Positions 1 through 12,464 of a stretch of 64,000 bases of DNA are shown here, in pieces. The DNA is taken from contig OY987248.1 in the NCBI GenBank assembly GCA_963920765.1, forward strand, positions 17,146,539 through 17,210,538, written 5' to 3'. The DNA comes from Ulota crispa. Lineage: Eukaryota > Streptophyta > Bryopsida > Orthotrichales > Orthotrichaceae. The notes beneath the pieces are model-generated. The model searched no databases. It worked only from the letters and a program-made list of their open reading frames with translations, and was not told the origin of the DNA. The translations under genes were made by a program, and so were the position numbers. The first letter of the stretch is position 1. Each line of letters begins with the position of its first letter.

Positions 1-613
1 TCCAAATTATCAAACCGGACCTTCTTCAATGCAACAATCTTGCCGGTTTCGAGATCCCGCGCCTTATACACATTGCTGTAGGTTCCCTGTCCAATCTGAA
101 ATCAAAAAAAAGGATTCAAAGTTAATATTGGAAGTGATCAAAGTCACAATGCAATGGAGGACTTGGATTAAGAGGTGCACTCACTTTGTCAAGCTTTTCA
201 AACGAGGCAGCATGGCGAGGTATCCAGCCCTTGATGGCCTCGCCGGCCACCTGCGATAGCCAACTCGGCCATCCAGCAGCGACCTGCTCTCCCTCCAAGC
301 TCTTGGGAACTGAACCCGACCGAGGATGCGGCTCTGCATGCGAGGACCTGTCTCGTCTCGACCTGCCCTGCACTGCTGCATCGCCCGATTGAAGCTCCGC
401 CAACTGCGTGCCATTCTGCTTGGGCCGGACCTTGGGCCGATCATCCTTGTCAATCAAAAACACCGGGTCGGCAGTCTCCACCTTGGCACTGGCATTCGAG
501 CGTCGCACTGCCGTCGTCCGCGCGGAGCTCTGGTTGTTGTTGCTAATCTTCTCCCCCTTAGGGCTTTCCAACTCCTCCTGTGGTACCCTAGACTTGACAC
601 ACGCACAGCCCAT
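1..613 (-). CDS. CDK-like Ser/Thr protein kinase (IBS1/At1g54610 type), 5' part, partial at window edge
   Basis: Exon 1 is 613-185 (143 codons), the intron is 184-96 (donor GTGAGT, acceptor TTCAG, phase 0), and exon 2 runs from 95 off the window. The start is ATG at 613, with an in-frame TAG at 649-647 upstream. The protein opens MGCACVKSR, a likely N-myristoylation/palmitoylation signal, so membrane attachment is inferred. A charged low-complexity stretch follows, then the family-specific segment [19 protein letters not shown] at about residues 112-130 and FEKLDK at the junction. Exon 2 gives the glycine-rich loop [10 protein letters not shown] (144-153) and VALKKVRFD, whose first lysine (167) should be the ATP-binding one. 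Plant proteins with this layout are cyclin-dependent-kinase-like; the rest of the kinase domain lies outside the window. The family call is firm. The orthologue and substrate are unknown. Confidence 0.93.
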
Positions 614-2250
614 TCCTGTGCCTCTCTCGTCCAGGCACCACTCTTCCTAGGGCTGCCGGAGCCCTCCGGCCTACACAAAGCACTACTCGTCCACCTTCTG
701 CGCCACCACATGTATCCACCGCACGGCCATTCCCCTTCCCACCAAACCCTCACCAACCGAACACCCCCGCACCAACCTACATCCACGACGGCCGGTCTTA
801 AGCTCGACGCAGCACAAAAGCTCCAACATCCACTCCACCTCCACCACCTGCTGTAGTCGTAGTAGTAGTCGTAGTAATAGTGCTCCTCCTCCTCTTTCCA
901 CCACTTCCATCCCCCGCCTCGCTTCGCATTACTCCCCTTTCCCCCTCCCGCTCTCTCCTCAAATCAGCCACCATCAATAGTCACACTCCACTTCCAGCCC
1001 CGTCGCCTCTTTACCTCACCATGCCCGAACCCTTGCCCCTACACTCAAAGACCTCCCCCCCCCTACCCTACCCTAATCCCGCTCCAGCAATGTGTGTCAG
1101 AGCCCTTCCCGACTGACCCGTCCCAATTCCCTCCCGAACCTGAAAAAGAACGCCGCTCTCACAACACTCCGCTTCAACACCACCGCAAAATGCCACTCCC
1201 TCTCCACCTCCTCCACCTCCTCAACCTCCGTCGTCCGTCACTAAGACAACCAACCAACCAACCAACATTCAAACAATCGAAGCCACGCAACACCGCCAGA
1301 TCCAAGCGATCACTGGAAAGAAAGGATCGCTCCTTGTAGACTCTTCCCCGCCCTGTGTATACACGATTCTTCCCCGCAACGGGAGTCCTGACAAGACGAA
1401 CGCGGCCGACGACAACGACGGCGCTCTTGTGCAAGCAACAGCAAAAAGCGCGCGAAGTGAACAGCAGCAGAGGAAGGCTAAGCAAAGGGAGACGACGACG
1501 ACGAAGCTCGCGGAGAACGAGGAGCAGCAGCGAGAAACAAGCGGCCCGTAGACGCCATCGCCATCGCCAAAGTGCGTCTGCAGCATGCGAGGCAGAGGCA
1601 GAGCTCCCCCTGGCACTGGGGCTGGAGCCCGCCAATGCCCATCGCCACGACAGTTCCGGAATGACCACGCCCTGGAGACGGAGGACAGTTCCGCCCGGAT
1701 TCCGCCGCCCGTGAGGCGACCGTTCTGCCCCTCTGGGCGCCCCGTTCCAACGGTATGCGCTCCTTTGTTTTTAGCCTGGTCTGGGGATTAGGAACGGGAT
1801 GAGAACGTCGGGAGGGGGGAGGGGGGGACGGCCCCCTGTGTTCCCGTCGGGGGCATGTGAGGGCCATGTTCCCGGATGCCAGTCTCCCAGGGTTCTTTTT
1901 TCTGGCGAATTCTCTACCTCAAATCAGCTCTGGCGACTAAGAGCATCTCCACCCCGTAGACATAACCAGGAACTCAAAAAAAAATTTGAGAGCGTTCCGT
2001 CCCGTCTTTCAGGGAACACGCACAACGCAACGCACGCTTCACCACCCGGCAACCACTAGGCAATCATTGAGGTGCTAACAGTTGGCAAACCCCTGCAAAA
2101 TGAAAGGGAATAGTCTTCCTTCAAGACGTTGCGTTAACTGTTGCGTGGACATGAAAATCCAGAACTCTAGCATGCACGGAGCGAAGTAGCGTTGCTTGCT
2201 CTTGCAACAATCACGTTCGTGTGTGTGCTTGCGTCTGCGGTGGAATGCTC
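614..2250 (-). promoter_or_regulatory. C-rich leader/promoter region of the kinase gene
   Basis: About 1.3 kb upstream of the kinase start is strongly C-rich on the plus strand (G/A-rich on the transcribed strand), with runs of CTCC, CACC and GACGACGACG. It then turns AT-rich near 1960. Many open frames here are low-complexity and mutually overlapping, with no recognisable domain. It most likely holds the 5' leader (perhaps with a leader intron) and promoter. A short hairpin-forming stretch with GGAACTC and GAGAGCGTTCC flanks an A-run near 1970-2000. No TATA box or transcription start can be placed with confidence. Confidence 0.4.
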
Positions 2251-2252
2251 TA

Positions 2253-2790
2253 AGGTAGGAGCATCCATAAGCGTAAGTTTAACCCCTGAGGGGCCCAAAC
2301 GCCCTTTGCGGCCGTATGTACAACCATATGTACAGATGTATTTGAGCTGCTCTAAGGGCTTTTCAAGTTTTTTTATGCACCCACCATCATACAACCCTTC
2401 AATATGTGTGGTTGTAACACTTAATTTTTAGCTGATTCAAACTTTTGAATATTGGTTGCAACCGTATTTAGTACCGTATCTCTAGAGCCCAATGGCCTTT
2501 CAGGGGTTAATGAGTTTAAGGGTTTTGAACATGATTATTATTAGTAAACGTTTAGCAAATTATAGGATCCTATAAGCAATAGAAAAATAATGATTTTGCA
2601 CTTTCAAATGTATTATTTGGATACTGTGAGAATAAGTTGTGCAAAATGCTATTGTACCCATAACCACTATTAAAATTATATGTTCACGTGTTGTACATCC
2701 TTCTCATTACATCTATCTACTTCTACAAAATTTTCAAGATTTCAGAAGTCACGCTTATGGAGACCCTCATGAGGATGGGTGCTCCCATCT
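2253..2790. mobile_element. AGGT/TA inverted-repeat MITE (CACCCATAAGC subfamily), interrupted
   Basis: The ends are AGGTAGGAGCATCCATAAGC on the left and the inverse of GGGTGCTCCCATCT on the right, flanked by TA on both sides (2251-2252 and 2791-2792). The interior matches, in inverted order, the copy at 27768-28078, including the GGATCCTATAA and GGGTTTTGAACATGAT blocks. It is split by the TTAA element at 2279-2510. Without that insertion it is about 306 bp, like its relatives. The TA duplication is what Tc1/mariner (Stowaway-type) elements make; assignment to that class is inferred. Confidence 0.7.
2279..2510. mobile_element. Short TTAA-flanked MITE, 232 bp including both TTAAs
   Basis: It starts TTAACCCCTGAGGGGCCC and ends GGCCTTTCAGGGGTTAA, with TTAA at both ends. 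The interior has GTATGTACA, GAGCTGCTCTAAGGGC and CACCCACCATCATACAACCC, shared almost word for word with the copy at 40970-41202. It lies inside the MITE at 2253-2790, so it is the younger insertion. Confidence 0.75.
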
Positions 2791-3867
2791 TACTATGCTA
2801 AGAAATTTGTGTAAAAAAGTGGATGACATTGTCACATTCCTCCTTACTCCAACACTTTATTTGCCATATTTTGGAGTGGATGAAAGTAGCTTATATAAGT
2901 AAATAAACTTACTATATGAAAATGCGCAAATTGTTCATTCATTCCAAATTAAGCCAACTTTTCCTCACTTGCGTGCATTTTGGAGTGCCAAACGGTCTAC
3001 GCTGACAAAATAGAATCCTGGACAGAAAGTTGTAGTCCTTTTTTTAAAATTTTCTCACGCAATCAATACTTTACCAAATCTAAAACTCATTACATATTTG
3101 AACATCTTAGAAAAAGGAGCAAATTATGTAAAAATTTGACATAAATCCATTTAATAGATGTATTAGAAAAAGAAAACAATTAAAAAAAATCTAGTTATGA
3201 TTTAAGTGCTTTTAAAATCACCACAAGTTTGTCAACAATTTACCACTAGTATTTTCTCAATTTATTCTCAATGTACAATAGCCTTGCTTAAGTTGAGGCA
3301 ATTTCAAGTTCTAAAAGGCAGTTACAAGTCACAAAGATGTTGATAATGTTGATAAAAGTGAATAAATATGGCATACTCATTTGTGCAAAATTGCTTTTAA
3401 CATGGATTAAAAACATGAAATAAGAATAACCAACTTTTCAAATTTTAATGCACTTTATCCGCATGAGCTAGCTTTTCAAATATGTAATCACTTCTGAATT
3501 TGATAAAGAATTGAATGTGTGGAAGGGTTTTAAAAAAGACTACAACTTAATGTCCAAGACTACAAAACAAAACAAAAACCTTTGATGCAGAGTGGGGAGG
3601 GGGGAGGGGATTGATGCGGGAGCGGAGAGCATTACTTTTTTGTGATCTGGATGATTTGGGGAGGGGGCTGGCACTTCCCATGCCGGCGCATGTTGGGGCA
3701 CAGGTCTCTGGGTTAGTGACCTGCCTCCTTTACTACTTCCTCTTCCCTGCGTGAGTTAGTGACTGCCCCCATTTAGCTCTTTCGGTGTTTAGTAACTTGG
3801 TGTCCCCACATCTCTTCCGAGCACATTCCTCACCGGATCCCCCTCAACATACGGCCAAAGCACCCTA
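2791..3867. other. Gene-free stretch
   Basis: AT-rich DNA without a believable exon. A short G-rich and CT-rich patch at about 3590-3840 (GGGGAGGGGGGAGGGG, then CTGCCTCC and CCTCTTCCC) stands out from the surroundings but carries no recognisable feature. Confidence 0.5.
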
Positions 3868-4175
3868 AGGAAGGAGGCTCATGAATGGATCATCTAAGCG
3901 CTGAAACTGAATTTTGGGAGGTGAAACTTATAAATTTTCATTTAAAAATAAGAGAAATTGACATCTAATTGAAGTTGTTTCATATTTTTTGGAGCTTTGT
4001 GGAATTAGTTATGAAATTTTGAAATTGAAGTGGCATAGGGTTCTAAAACCATCCACCTCCTTGAACATACATTGCTTGTACATTGTTGAAGCCTATGAAT
4101 AATAGCATGTACAAATGGAGTACATTTGAAAAGGTGGATGGTTTTGAGCTTGAACAAAATATGAGCCTCCTACCT
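3868..4175. mobile_element. AGGT inverted-repeat MITE (AGGAGGCTCAT subfamily), 308 bp
   Basis: The left end AGGAAGGAGGCTCATGAATG mirrors the right end ATGAGCCTCCTACCT. TA precedes the left end, but TG follows the right, so one duplication copy has decayed. A second inner inverted pair, AACCATCCACCTCC and AGGTGGATGGTTTTGAG, brackets a pair of GTACATT-type motifs. Copies occur at 13741-14065, 30622-30945 and 39887-40530. Confidence 0.7.
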
Positions 4176-4656
4176 TGTTATTATACATTGGTGACAATGG
4201 TTTTTTCTTTTTTTTCATTTTAGCGGGATAGAGCGACCTGCACCCAACAATGCAAGTAGATAAGAAAAAAATGAACAAAATAAGATAGAATCGTCAAGTT
4301 GTACATGTTCATCCATAAATTATACTAATATTAGTAAACTTCATCCAATTTTTAGGAAATATGATGTTGGCTTGGTGAGGGATCAGTTGGCAATTTCATT
4401 CATTTTTTCACTGTATTTTTTCATTGTATTTTTTCATCATTATGGTAGCCTATGAAAATTTGATGTAAGAGAGAAACCCTCATTGGTGAGTGTCAAGATT
4501 GGAATTTGTAGGAATGCATTGGACTCCTATGTGTCACATGTGTCACGTTTGAGGAGAAAATAAAAAAGAGCTTTGAAATTCATGTTTTGATTACACATAA
4601 GTTTTTCCTTTTATAGTGGTCAAGGAGAGGTGTAAAAAAACAAGATCCCAAACATC

Positions 4657-4786
4657 CACTACAATGAAACCATGGTTAATTTTACAAAAAGTTGACAAAG
4701 ATTGTGCTCTAATGTACAAGATACTGTAGATTAGGTCACAATCTTTATCAACTTTTTATAGATTTGAGCATGATTTTCTTGTAGTG
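4657..4786. mobile_element. CACTA-type MITE, 130 bp
   Basis: It begins CACTACAA and ends TTGTAGTG, flanked on both sides by ATC (a 3-bp target duplication), which is diagnostic for the CACTA (CMC/EnSpm) superfamily. Inner inverted pair: AGTTGACAAAGATTGTG and CACAATCTTTATCAACT. No coding capacity. Confidence 0.75.
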
Positions 4787-5084
4787 ATCTAAAAGATTCT
4801 TCAAGTCCAATTAAGTCCCTTATCTTGAACTTAGAAAAGCTAAAAGATGGAATGGCTGATGATGTGGCTGCTTACTTAGGATTTTAGGCCTACCTTCTTA
4901 AAAACCAACTTTTCGGTTTTCCAATAGAAACTCCAGTTTTAACGCTCTCAGTAAACAGTTTGTATTGTTGGTGCACACTTATGTTTTAGGGTGACATTTG
5001 ATGGCTATATGGTCTTTATTTCTTCAGAATTTTCTCAAGAAGTTCTTGTTGATAAAGGTGAATGTGATTGTTTCCATTCATTGT

Positions 5085-6041
5085 TTAACCCCTACAGGAC
5101 CATTGTCCCCGAAGGGATAAATGGGATTTTGGGCATGTACACTGTATCTTTGGATATGCTACTTTGTGTGATTTTTTCAAACTTTTATTGAAGGTGGGGA
5201 ATTCAAAGATCTATGTGGGCATCTAATTTTTTCCTCATTCTGATATTTGACAGAGAAGATATGTAAAAATTTATCAAAACTAGGAGAGGAGGGGCAGTTC
5301 AAGCAGCCCAAAACCTTCTTTAAAAGTTGCATTTTAGAAAAATAAAAATTTGGAATTGGCTTATTATATAATTTTATATGTGGGAAGCTTTGAATCATTC
5401 AACTTCTATCAATGAGATGAAACTTATGAGGAGTTTTTGTTTGCGGGTAGTTATGGATTCTTTATTCTAAAATAAAGTTTGAAGTTTGAAGTCCTTCATT
5501 TTACTCAATTTTCCATATTTTGGAAAAAAAATAAAACCAAAAGAAGCATACTGTTTGTCACAACATTACAATTGTTAGGATTTGCATTTTTCATTTCAAT
5601 TATTAAATTCTTAACAATTTATTGTTTTAACTCATTCTCAACTTCTTTATACTTACTGTTTTTTTCCCATGTGTTGTATAGTTCCAATTTATTTGAAAAT
5701 TCTCCCACATGTACCTAACTTGATATTATACATGGAAAAATAAAAGCACAACTTTGGGTAGAGCAATTTTTTCATGTAAGAGTGGTCAAAGGCTTTTGAA
5801 AATTATTGGCCTCAAGGAAAAAATCATTTTCCTGTCACTTCAGATGTAAAGATCTCCCTCCTCTCTATCTAGAATGACCTGAATTTTTTCCCATATGTAC
5901 CTCTTTTAATCTAAGGCAAGATCCTATGGTTGAATTTCCATAAAGAAAAAAGAAAATCTACCTTCTTACTCGTTCCCTAGAAGTGGCAGTTTTGAGTGAT
6001 TTTGGAAGAAGAAAGGGCTGCCTTGGTCCTTTAGGGGTTTC
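5085..6041. mobile_element. TTAA-family element, about 0.96 kb, right end decayed
   Basis: The left end TTAACCCCTACAGGACC is followed by the subterminal motif GGGATTTTGGGCATGTAC. The right end is GGTCCTTTAGGGG followed by TTTC instead of TTAA. The interior AATTCAAAGATCTATGTGG and the CATTTGACAG-like block recur in the copies at 11488-12464 and 30388-32071, which makes these three one subfamily. Short open frames inside are not conserved. Confidence 0.6.
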
Positions 6042-6126
6042 AACAACTATCCACATGTGTGAGTACAATTATATTTTTGTATGTATGCTATAAGAGTAGG
6101 ATTCAAGTGTTGAGTAATAATTGGAT

Positions 6127-7019
6127 TTAACCCCTAAACTACCAAGGCCAATTTTTGCCATATACCACTCAAAACTGCCCCTATTGCTGCATTCATCAAA
6201 AATTTCAATGAATTTTTGTTCTTGAAAATCTAACCATAGGATCTTGTAAAGAACTTGTAGAAGAAGAAGTGGTAAAAATTTCGTGACATTTGACCATAAA
6301 AATTGAAAGTTATGAGCATTTAAGGGAAAAAGTTTTTTTTTTTTTTTTCTTTCTGTTGTGCCAGAAATTTTCAGACAGCTTTTTGCTGATTTTTTTTGCA
6401 CTATAGACCTTGAAGTTGTAATTTTTTCTTATAGGTAATCAAGTTAGACCTTTGTACACCAATTTTCAAGGCAATCAAAGACACGGAACACATCCTAAAA
6501 AACATTGTAATGCCACTATATGACAAGTTTTGCAAATACACCATGACATTTTTGAGTGAAGTTTCCCACCATATATTTTTAGATATGGAAAATCCAAATG
6601 GTGTATTTGAAGATAAAGATGTACTTCAAATGTCAAAAAAAAAAGATAAAGAACTCAAAAACTCTAAAATTTAGAAGCTCCCAAAGCCCAGGCAATCTGA
6701 CCTCCTAATTGGAAATGAAAGGGGAAATAATGGGGACCACTAGAGCAACATGTGGCAACCCCCCCTCCTTACTCAGCCCCCTTCAAAGTCAATATTTTCT
6801 CCCTCGCCCAAGCTGCCTCTCGAATTGCTTTTGGCCAAAAAAAGCCCATAACTTGTGAATCATGGGACATAATGACATGATTCTTTGCATCCCACAAACC
6901 TTATACATTCCTACACACTCATAAAAAGTTTCAAAAGATCATGTAAAAAATTGAGGTCACATGAGCCTACCCAAAATCCCGAAAGTCCCCCGAGGGGACT
7001 TTGGGGCTTTAGGGGTTAA
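6127..7019. mobile_element. TTAA-family element, 893 bp
   Basis: TTAACCCCTAAACTACC at the left and GGGGCTTTAGGGGTTAA at the right, with TTAA at both ends. The subterminal CCTACCCAAAATCCCGAAAG is the inverse of the GGGATTTTGGGCATGT motif of the sister copies. No coding capacity; a 14-T run lies near 6335. Confidence 0.7.
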
Positions 7020-8891
7020 TAACATAATCTTTGATATGGTCATGCCAAAATAAGATAGTTCTTAAACAAAATCATGGGTCTTAGAGTAGAAACGTCTAAA
7101 AAAAACAATAAGCAATTATAAAGGCTAGACATAAATGTATGACTAATAGTAGTAAAGAAGCAACTATATGAAGTCTCAATGGGAGATTTTGGTAGGAATC
7201 AAATGATTCTTCAAATATTTTATGTACATGTTGCAAATAAACATGAAAATTTTTAATGTTACAAATAAGTACATTACATGTTCTTCATTGAGTTGAATTG
7301 AAAAACCCTTACTTAAGCTATAAATTAAGGACAACACTATATTGTGAGCGTAAAAGGGTGAGCCATGAGCAATGAGCCAAGATTTTGTGAGCAAAAACTG
7401 ATTATAAGCTCAAAATTAATGGAAAAACTAAAAAACAACAAGTGTCTCAAAAGATGAAAGTTTATATTGCATAGTTGTAGGGCCTTATGTACACAACTAA
7501 GGTGAAATTGATTATTTTGGCAAAAATCCAAGCTCTTGGCTAGCGGCTTACTAGTAATCCCACTCATCAAATTTTATTCTCACTCATAGTGTTTGCAAGA
7601 TACATTACACTTATTTTTGCCAATCTCTCACCAACTTGAAGTTGTTGACTACAAAAGCATAAGCCCACATTTTGAACTGGTCAAACATGGATAGTGTCCA
7701 CCTATTGTGGTGTACACTTTCATAGCTCATAATTGATTCTTCTTTATTGCTCTATATTCAAAAATTTGTTTTTTGAAATTGTTGAATGCACTTGTTGCAA
7801 TAACCTACTGATTTTGTCATCATGTCCTCCTTTGCCATGCTTGCTTCTAGCTTGGTTGACATCCAAATATAATCCTTTAATGTTTTATAAACTGTAACAA
7901 TAGATGTCATATATGTGCAATGAACTAGACACATGTATGGAGCCCTTGTATAAAATGAATTATCACATGATACATCATGTCCATGAATGTTGGTGGGAAG
8001 AATCTCTTAAAGTAGAAAACACCTTTGCTGCATTATTTACATCTAAAAATCAATATGCCACTCTTGTTTCTCTTGCACAAAACTTCTAGAATATTTAGCT
8101 AGCCATCATTTATGTTTGACAAAAAGAAATTACAAATAGTTTTTTAGAGCAACAAGGAATACGTATGAAATGCGCAAATGGACATCTAAGTAAACAAATA
8201 AATTAAGCTATGCATTTGAACTACTAAAATGAATTATATTAAAATTAATGCTTGACAAATGTAGTTTTTGTCCATCAATTCTAAATTATGACTGCACACA
8301 AGAGAACATAAAGAATGGCAATGCAAATTTCTCATATGTAACTCTATAGTTGCAATATGATGGAAATTAGAAAATTTGAAGTTCTTGTTTGACAAGTACA
8401 AATTATTGCCACTAGATTCATAGCCTCTGGCTTTCGATGCTTATGGATTTTCTAATCTATTCTCTCAAGATCAAACGTCACATCTAAGTTTGTTAGATTT
8501 GATTTTCTTGAAATGAAGCTTATGGCATATATGTTCATTTGACCTTTTCAAAAATCTAACACTTAGTGCTAGTTTGGATATACATTAAATTCAAAGCTTT
8601 GATTTTGTAGTAACAAGCATAACTCTTCTACACTGATAATTTGCCAAGCGTAGCTTACCGATTTATTAAGCTTCCTTTTTCTTTTTAAATATTTATTAAT
8701 TTTCAATTTGGGGTTCTTTTGCCCACTTTGAAAGAAATGATAAAAGCTTCATCCATGAATAACTTTTAGGTTTCTTGATCAAAGCAAGCTTTTTGTTTTT
8801 GAAATGATGATCAGTCATGGGGTTCTTGACCATGTTGATAAAACAGCCGTGAGTGAGGTCTTTCCATAGATTTTCATCCATATTTGGTCTC
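7020..8891. other. Gene-free stretch with one dispersed repeat
   Basis: AT-rich. The segment 7334-7593 (TTGTGAGCGTAAAAGGGTGAGC ... CTCACTCATAGTG, given here in pieces) recurs diverged at about 37128-37378 and, inverted, at about 39437-39680. All three share GTGAGCAAAAATTGATT-like and GGCCTTATGTACA-like blocks, so this is a dispersed repeat of about 250 bp of unknown class. Nothing else is recognised. Confidence 0.45.
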
Positions 8892-9823
8892 TTAACCCCT
8901 AAAGCCACAGGGTCTTTATTTTGTCAAAAGACACTCAAAACTATTATTTCTATTATAAAGAGTAAAAAAATTTGAAAATTGGTATTTTTGCATATCTAAC
9001 CATAGGATCTTGTACTAGACTAGTATAAAAATGTGAGAAAAATAATTCAAAAACTTTGACTGCACACATTGCAATATATATGTGTTTAAAGTGTGAAAAG
9101 CAAACTTTTTTGCACCTTGCATGATTAGATTGTTTGACTTTGAACTTTTTTAAACTAAATATTTTTGCACCTTAGAGTTTTGAGTTTTATTTTCCTATGG
9201 TGAAAAATTGAGTAGAGAATCTTTGAAAAAATATCTAAACAAAAAATACTTAATTCTCATTCTTAAAAAAAACATTAGGTAGAAGAAGGTAAGAGATTGA
9301 ACAAAAACTTAAATTGTTAGTAACCCTGCAATGGAATTGAAACACAATAATCCCAATGGTGAGATTGTTCCAAAAAGCAAATTCACCTTTTCCAACTTTT
9401 TTTTGAAAAAATGTTAAACTTGCATTCAGAAAAGAGGTTTGTAAGTTATTTTTTCAAAAAGATGCTTAAACTACCCCAGAAAACAAGATTGACCATAGCT
9501 TTCTCACAACTAGTCCAAATGGAATGAATAAGAGCTTTAGATGTAGATAAAACTATAACTTATGAGAAGAAATTTAAAAAAAAAAATCAAATTTTTGTAA
9601 AAGAAAATGTTGCTCAATCTCCATAAATTTGTGCTTATCTAGGCATAGCTTTTGCTTTTGGGCATAGATTGGAATAAAATTTATATTCTCCAAGATCTAA
9701 TGTGTTTTCCTATATTGAAAAAAAATTTAAAAAAATCAAGACAAAAATTGAGACTGTAAGTAGTACGTACTTGCCCAAAATCCCATTTGTCCCTTGAGAA
9801 GACAATAGGGCTTTACGGGTTGA
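8892..9823. mobile_element. TTAA-family element, 932 bp, right end decayed
   Basis: The left end TTAACCCCTAAAGCCACAGG and right end ATAGGGCTTTACGGGTTGA form an inverted pair; the right terminal TTAA has become TTGA. The subterminal TTGCCCAAAATCCCATTTG matches the family motif in inverse. No open frame of note. Confidence 0.6.
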
Positions 9824-10057
9824 GATTCAAAATTCATTTGCTTATTAAATTTTGAGTTTTTTTTACTCTTGTATTCAAAGATTTTTCTGTGTTGAAACCC
9901 TTGAAGTGGATTCCATTGAATCGGAAGATTGAAACATTTTATTGTTTTTGATGGAAGGCCAAAGAACTAATTCATACGTCCATTCCAACTTCATCCACAC
10001 CTTTCTATCTCAACTTGTTTTTTTATTTTAAAGTTTTTATATTTTTGGAATCTAGTG

Positions 10058-10942
10058 TTAACCCCTAAAGTTTTCTGTGTTTACATGAGCAAATGGCTCA
10101 AAATTGACCTCTCTCAATAAAGTGATTAGTAAATCAAAATTTTGAGTTTTTCTCAATAATTTAACCATAAGATCTATTTTTTCACTTTATGTACATTTTT
10201 TAAAAAATTCAAACTTTGTGAGGGTATACTTCATTAGATTATAATACTCAAAGTAGGTGCTAAATTTTTTTGAAGCTTCTTTTAGGTGTCAATTTTTTTT
10301 TGGTTGTTCAAAATGATATCTTCCACTTTATGAATTTCTTGTGCAATTTAATTTTCTTGTAAAGCATGAAGTTGGCTATATGCCTCAAAAATTTTGTGAT
10401 CACCTAATGCTTAACTCCTAAGCGTCCAATTGACCAATTTTTGGTTGTTGCCCTTTTTTTTTGGGCTGCCCAAGATTTAATTTTTTTTTTTTTTTGTAGT
10501 AGAAAATCAAGTATACTTTCCAATTCAACTTGAATCATGTCAATCCAAGTGAAATTCCACCAAGGACAATTTTTCAAAGATAAACACTTCAATATTTGCT
10601 AGTGTTGCAAAAATTTCTATTTCAAGAAACTAATGATGTTCTCTCCTTTCAAAAAATTGCATTTTTAAAGTTTAGAAGAGAATATCTATTTTTGACCAAT
10701 CATACTAAATTTTGAAATCTATGAGTAAAATTTGTAATTTTGGTGAATATTAAATGGTAAATGCTTCTAAATTCATTACATAAAAATCCAAAACTTTTTT
10801 TGAGTGTTTGACCATATGGGTAATCACCAAACATTATGGTTCTTATTTTCTCTATTGAAGCAAACTTCATCAAAGTTACAAAAGTACCATTTTATAACAT
10901 ATCTATGTTTTGCCCTGACCTCCTTGGGCCTTTAGGGGTTAA
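10058..10942. mobile_element. TTAA-family element, 885 bp
   Basis: TTAACCCCTAAAG at the left and GGGCCTTTAGGGGTTAA at the right, with intact TTAA at both ends. AT-rich interior with a long T run near 10480. Non-coding. Confidence 0.65.
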
Positions 10943-11409
10943 AACATAATGGAACAAATTAGAAGTAGGAATAGCTTTGTTCAATTTGTCATTACACTAA
11001 GAAAAATTTAGGGCAAAGATTCTTATGGAAATAAATCTCAATTACAAAATCTGTATAGTGTAAACCTAGAACATCACATGGAGTACTTGCCAAAGTAAAA
11101 AAAATCTAAAAATAAAATGAAAAATAGAAGTTATTACATAGTCAAGGAGAGTTGATTGCAAATTTTGCCCACAGACCAAGCCATTGTAAAGTGCCGCTTT
11201 TGAACACTATTTAGGCAACACCCTTCCTCAATCCCTTTGTTTTTGGAATTTTTTGAGGATGCCAGAGTTGACATCTAAATCACATATGGTACCATATCTC
11301 ACTCAAAAATGATTCAATTCCACTCTTTTTTGGGAGGTATGCAAGCTTTTTGGTATGAGCACATACACCCTTATTTTCACAATCTTGTATTTTTTATTTT
11401 GTTGGAAAA

Positions 11410-11466
11410 TGCTTGCCCAAATATCCCAAAAGCCCACAGTGGGCTCCTTGGTCCCTTAGGGATTAA
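11410..11466. mobile_element. Orphan right end of a TTAA-family element
   Basis: GCCCAAATATCCCAAAAGCC followed by GGTCCCTTAGGGATTAA reproduces the family's right subterminal motif and terminus. No matching left end was found between 10943 and here, so this looks like a truncated copy. Confidence 0.45.
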
Positions 11467-11487
11467 TGCCGCAGAGCTTGGATTGCT

Positions 11488-11714
11488 TTAACCCCTAAAG
11501 GACCAACTGTCCCCTTGGGAGACATATGGATTTTGGGCATGTACCTACAGCTAATCTATATTTTTGTAATTTTTTGAAACTTTTGTTGAAGGTGGGAAAT
11601 TCAAAGATCTACATGGTCATCTAATTTTTTCTTCATTCCGACATTTATTGAAGAAGTAATGCATGAATTTCTGAAAAAGGGCGAGGGCGGGTAGCCCAAA
11701 AAAAAATCAGAATT

Positions 11715-11754
<40 letters not shown>

Positions 11755-12464
11755 GAAATTGGTTCTTTAGAATTATATATATGTGGGAATCTTTAAATCA
11801 TTCAATTTTGATTAATGAGATGAAAGTTATGAGAAGTTTTAGTTTGCGGGTAGGTATGAGGCTCCCAAACCTCCATTCTTTTTGCCTCCTGTAAAATTTG
11901 TTGCTTTCTATTTTTGAGCTCTTTGTGTTTTTTTTTTTTTACTTTCTTTTTTCCTAGTTGTAGTAGACTAAGATTCCTTAGTTTTCACCATTTGGATCTA
12001 AGTAATTCAGATTTTTGAATTTTACATAAATTCTCCAATTTTGCCTAGAGTATATGCAAATTTCATGACCTTACAATATTGTAGGATTTTACAAAGTATG
12101 ATCCTTACCTCCAATTCATTTGAAAATTCTCCCACACATACCTAACTTGGTCTTCTACATGGAAAAAATAAACCTCAACTTTGCCTTGAACACTGTTTTT
12201 GATATAGGAGTTGTCAAAGGCTTCTAAATTTTTTGGGCAGCAGGGAAAAAAACTTTTTTTTCCACTTCAATTGTCGATATCTCACTCTTCTACTTCTAGA
12301 ATGAGCTGAAATTTTTCCCACAAGTACCTCACATAGTCTAGGCCAAGATCCTACGGTTGGATGTTCAAAAAAAACTTTTTTTGCTACCTTTTTACTTATT
12401 TCCACAAAAATGATAGATTTCAATGATTTTCACAGAAAAAAGGGCTTGGACCTTTAGGGGTTAA
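11488..12464. mobile_element. TTAA-family element, 977 bp
   Basis: TTAACCCCTAAAGGACCAAC at the left and GGACCTTTAGGGGTTAA at the right, with TTAA at both ends, and the subterminal GGATTTTGGGCATGTACC. It shares the interior AAATTCAAAGATCTACATGG and GACATTTATTGAAGAAG with the copies at 5085 and 30388. A run of 31 T occupies 11718-11748. Confidence 0.75.

Noticed and set aside
326..1668. Several open frames of 75-176 residues near the kinase leader
   Set aside because: Low-complexity frames in C-rich leader DNA or antisense to kinase exon 1, without domains.
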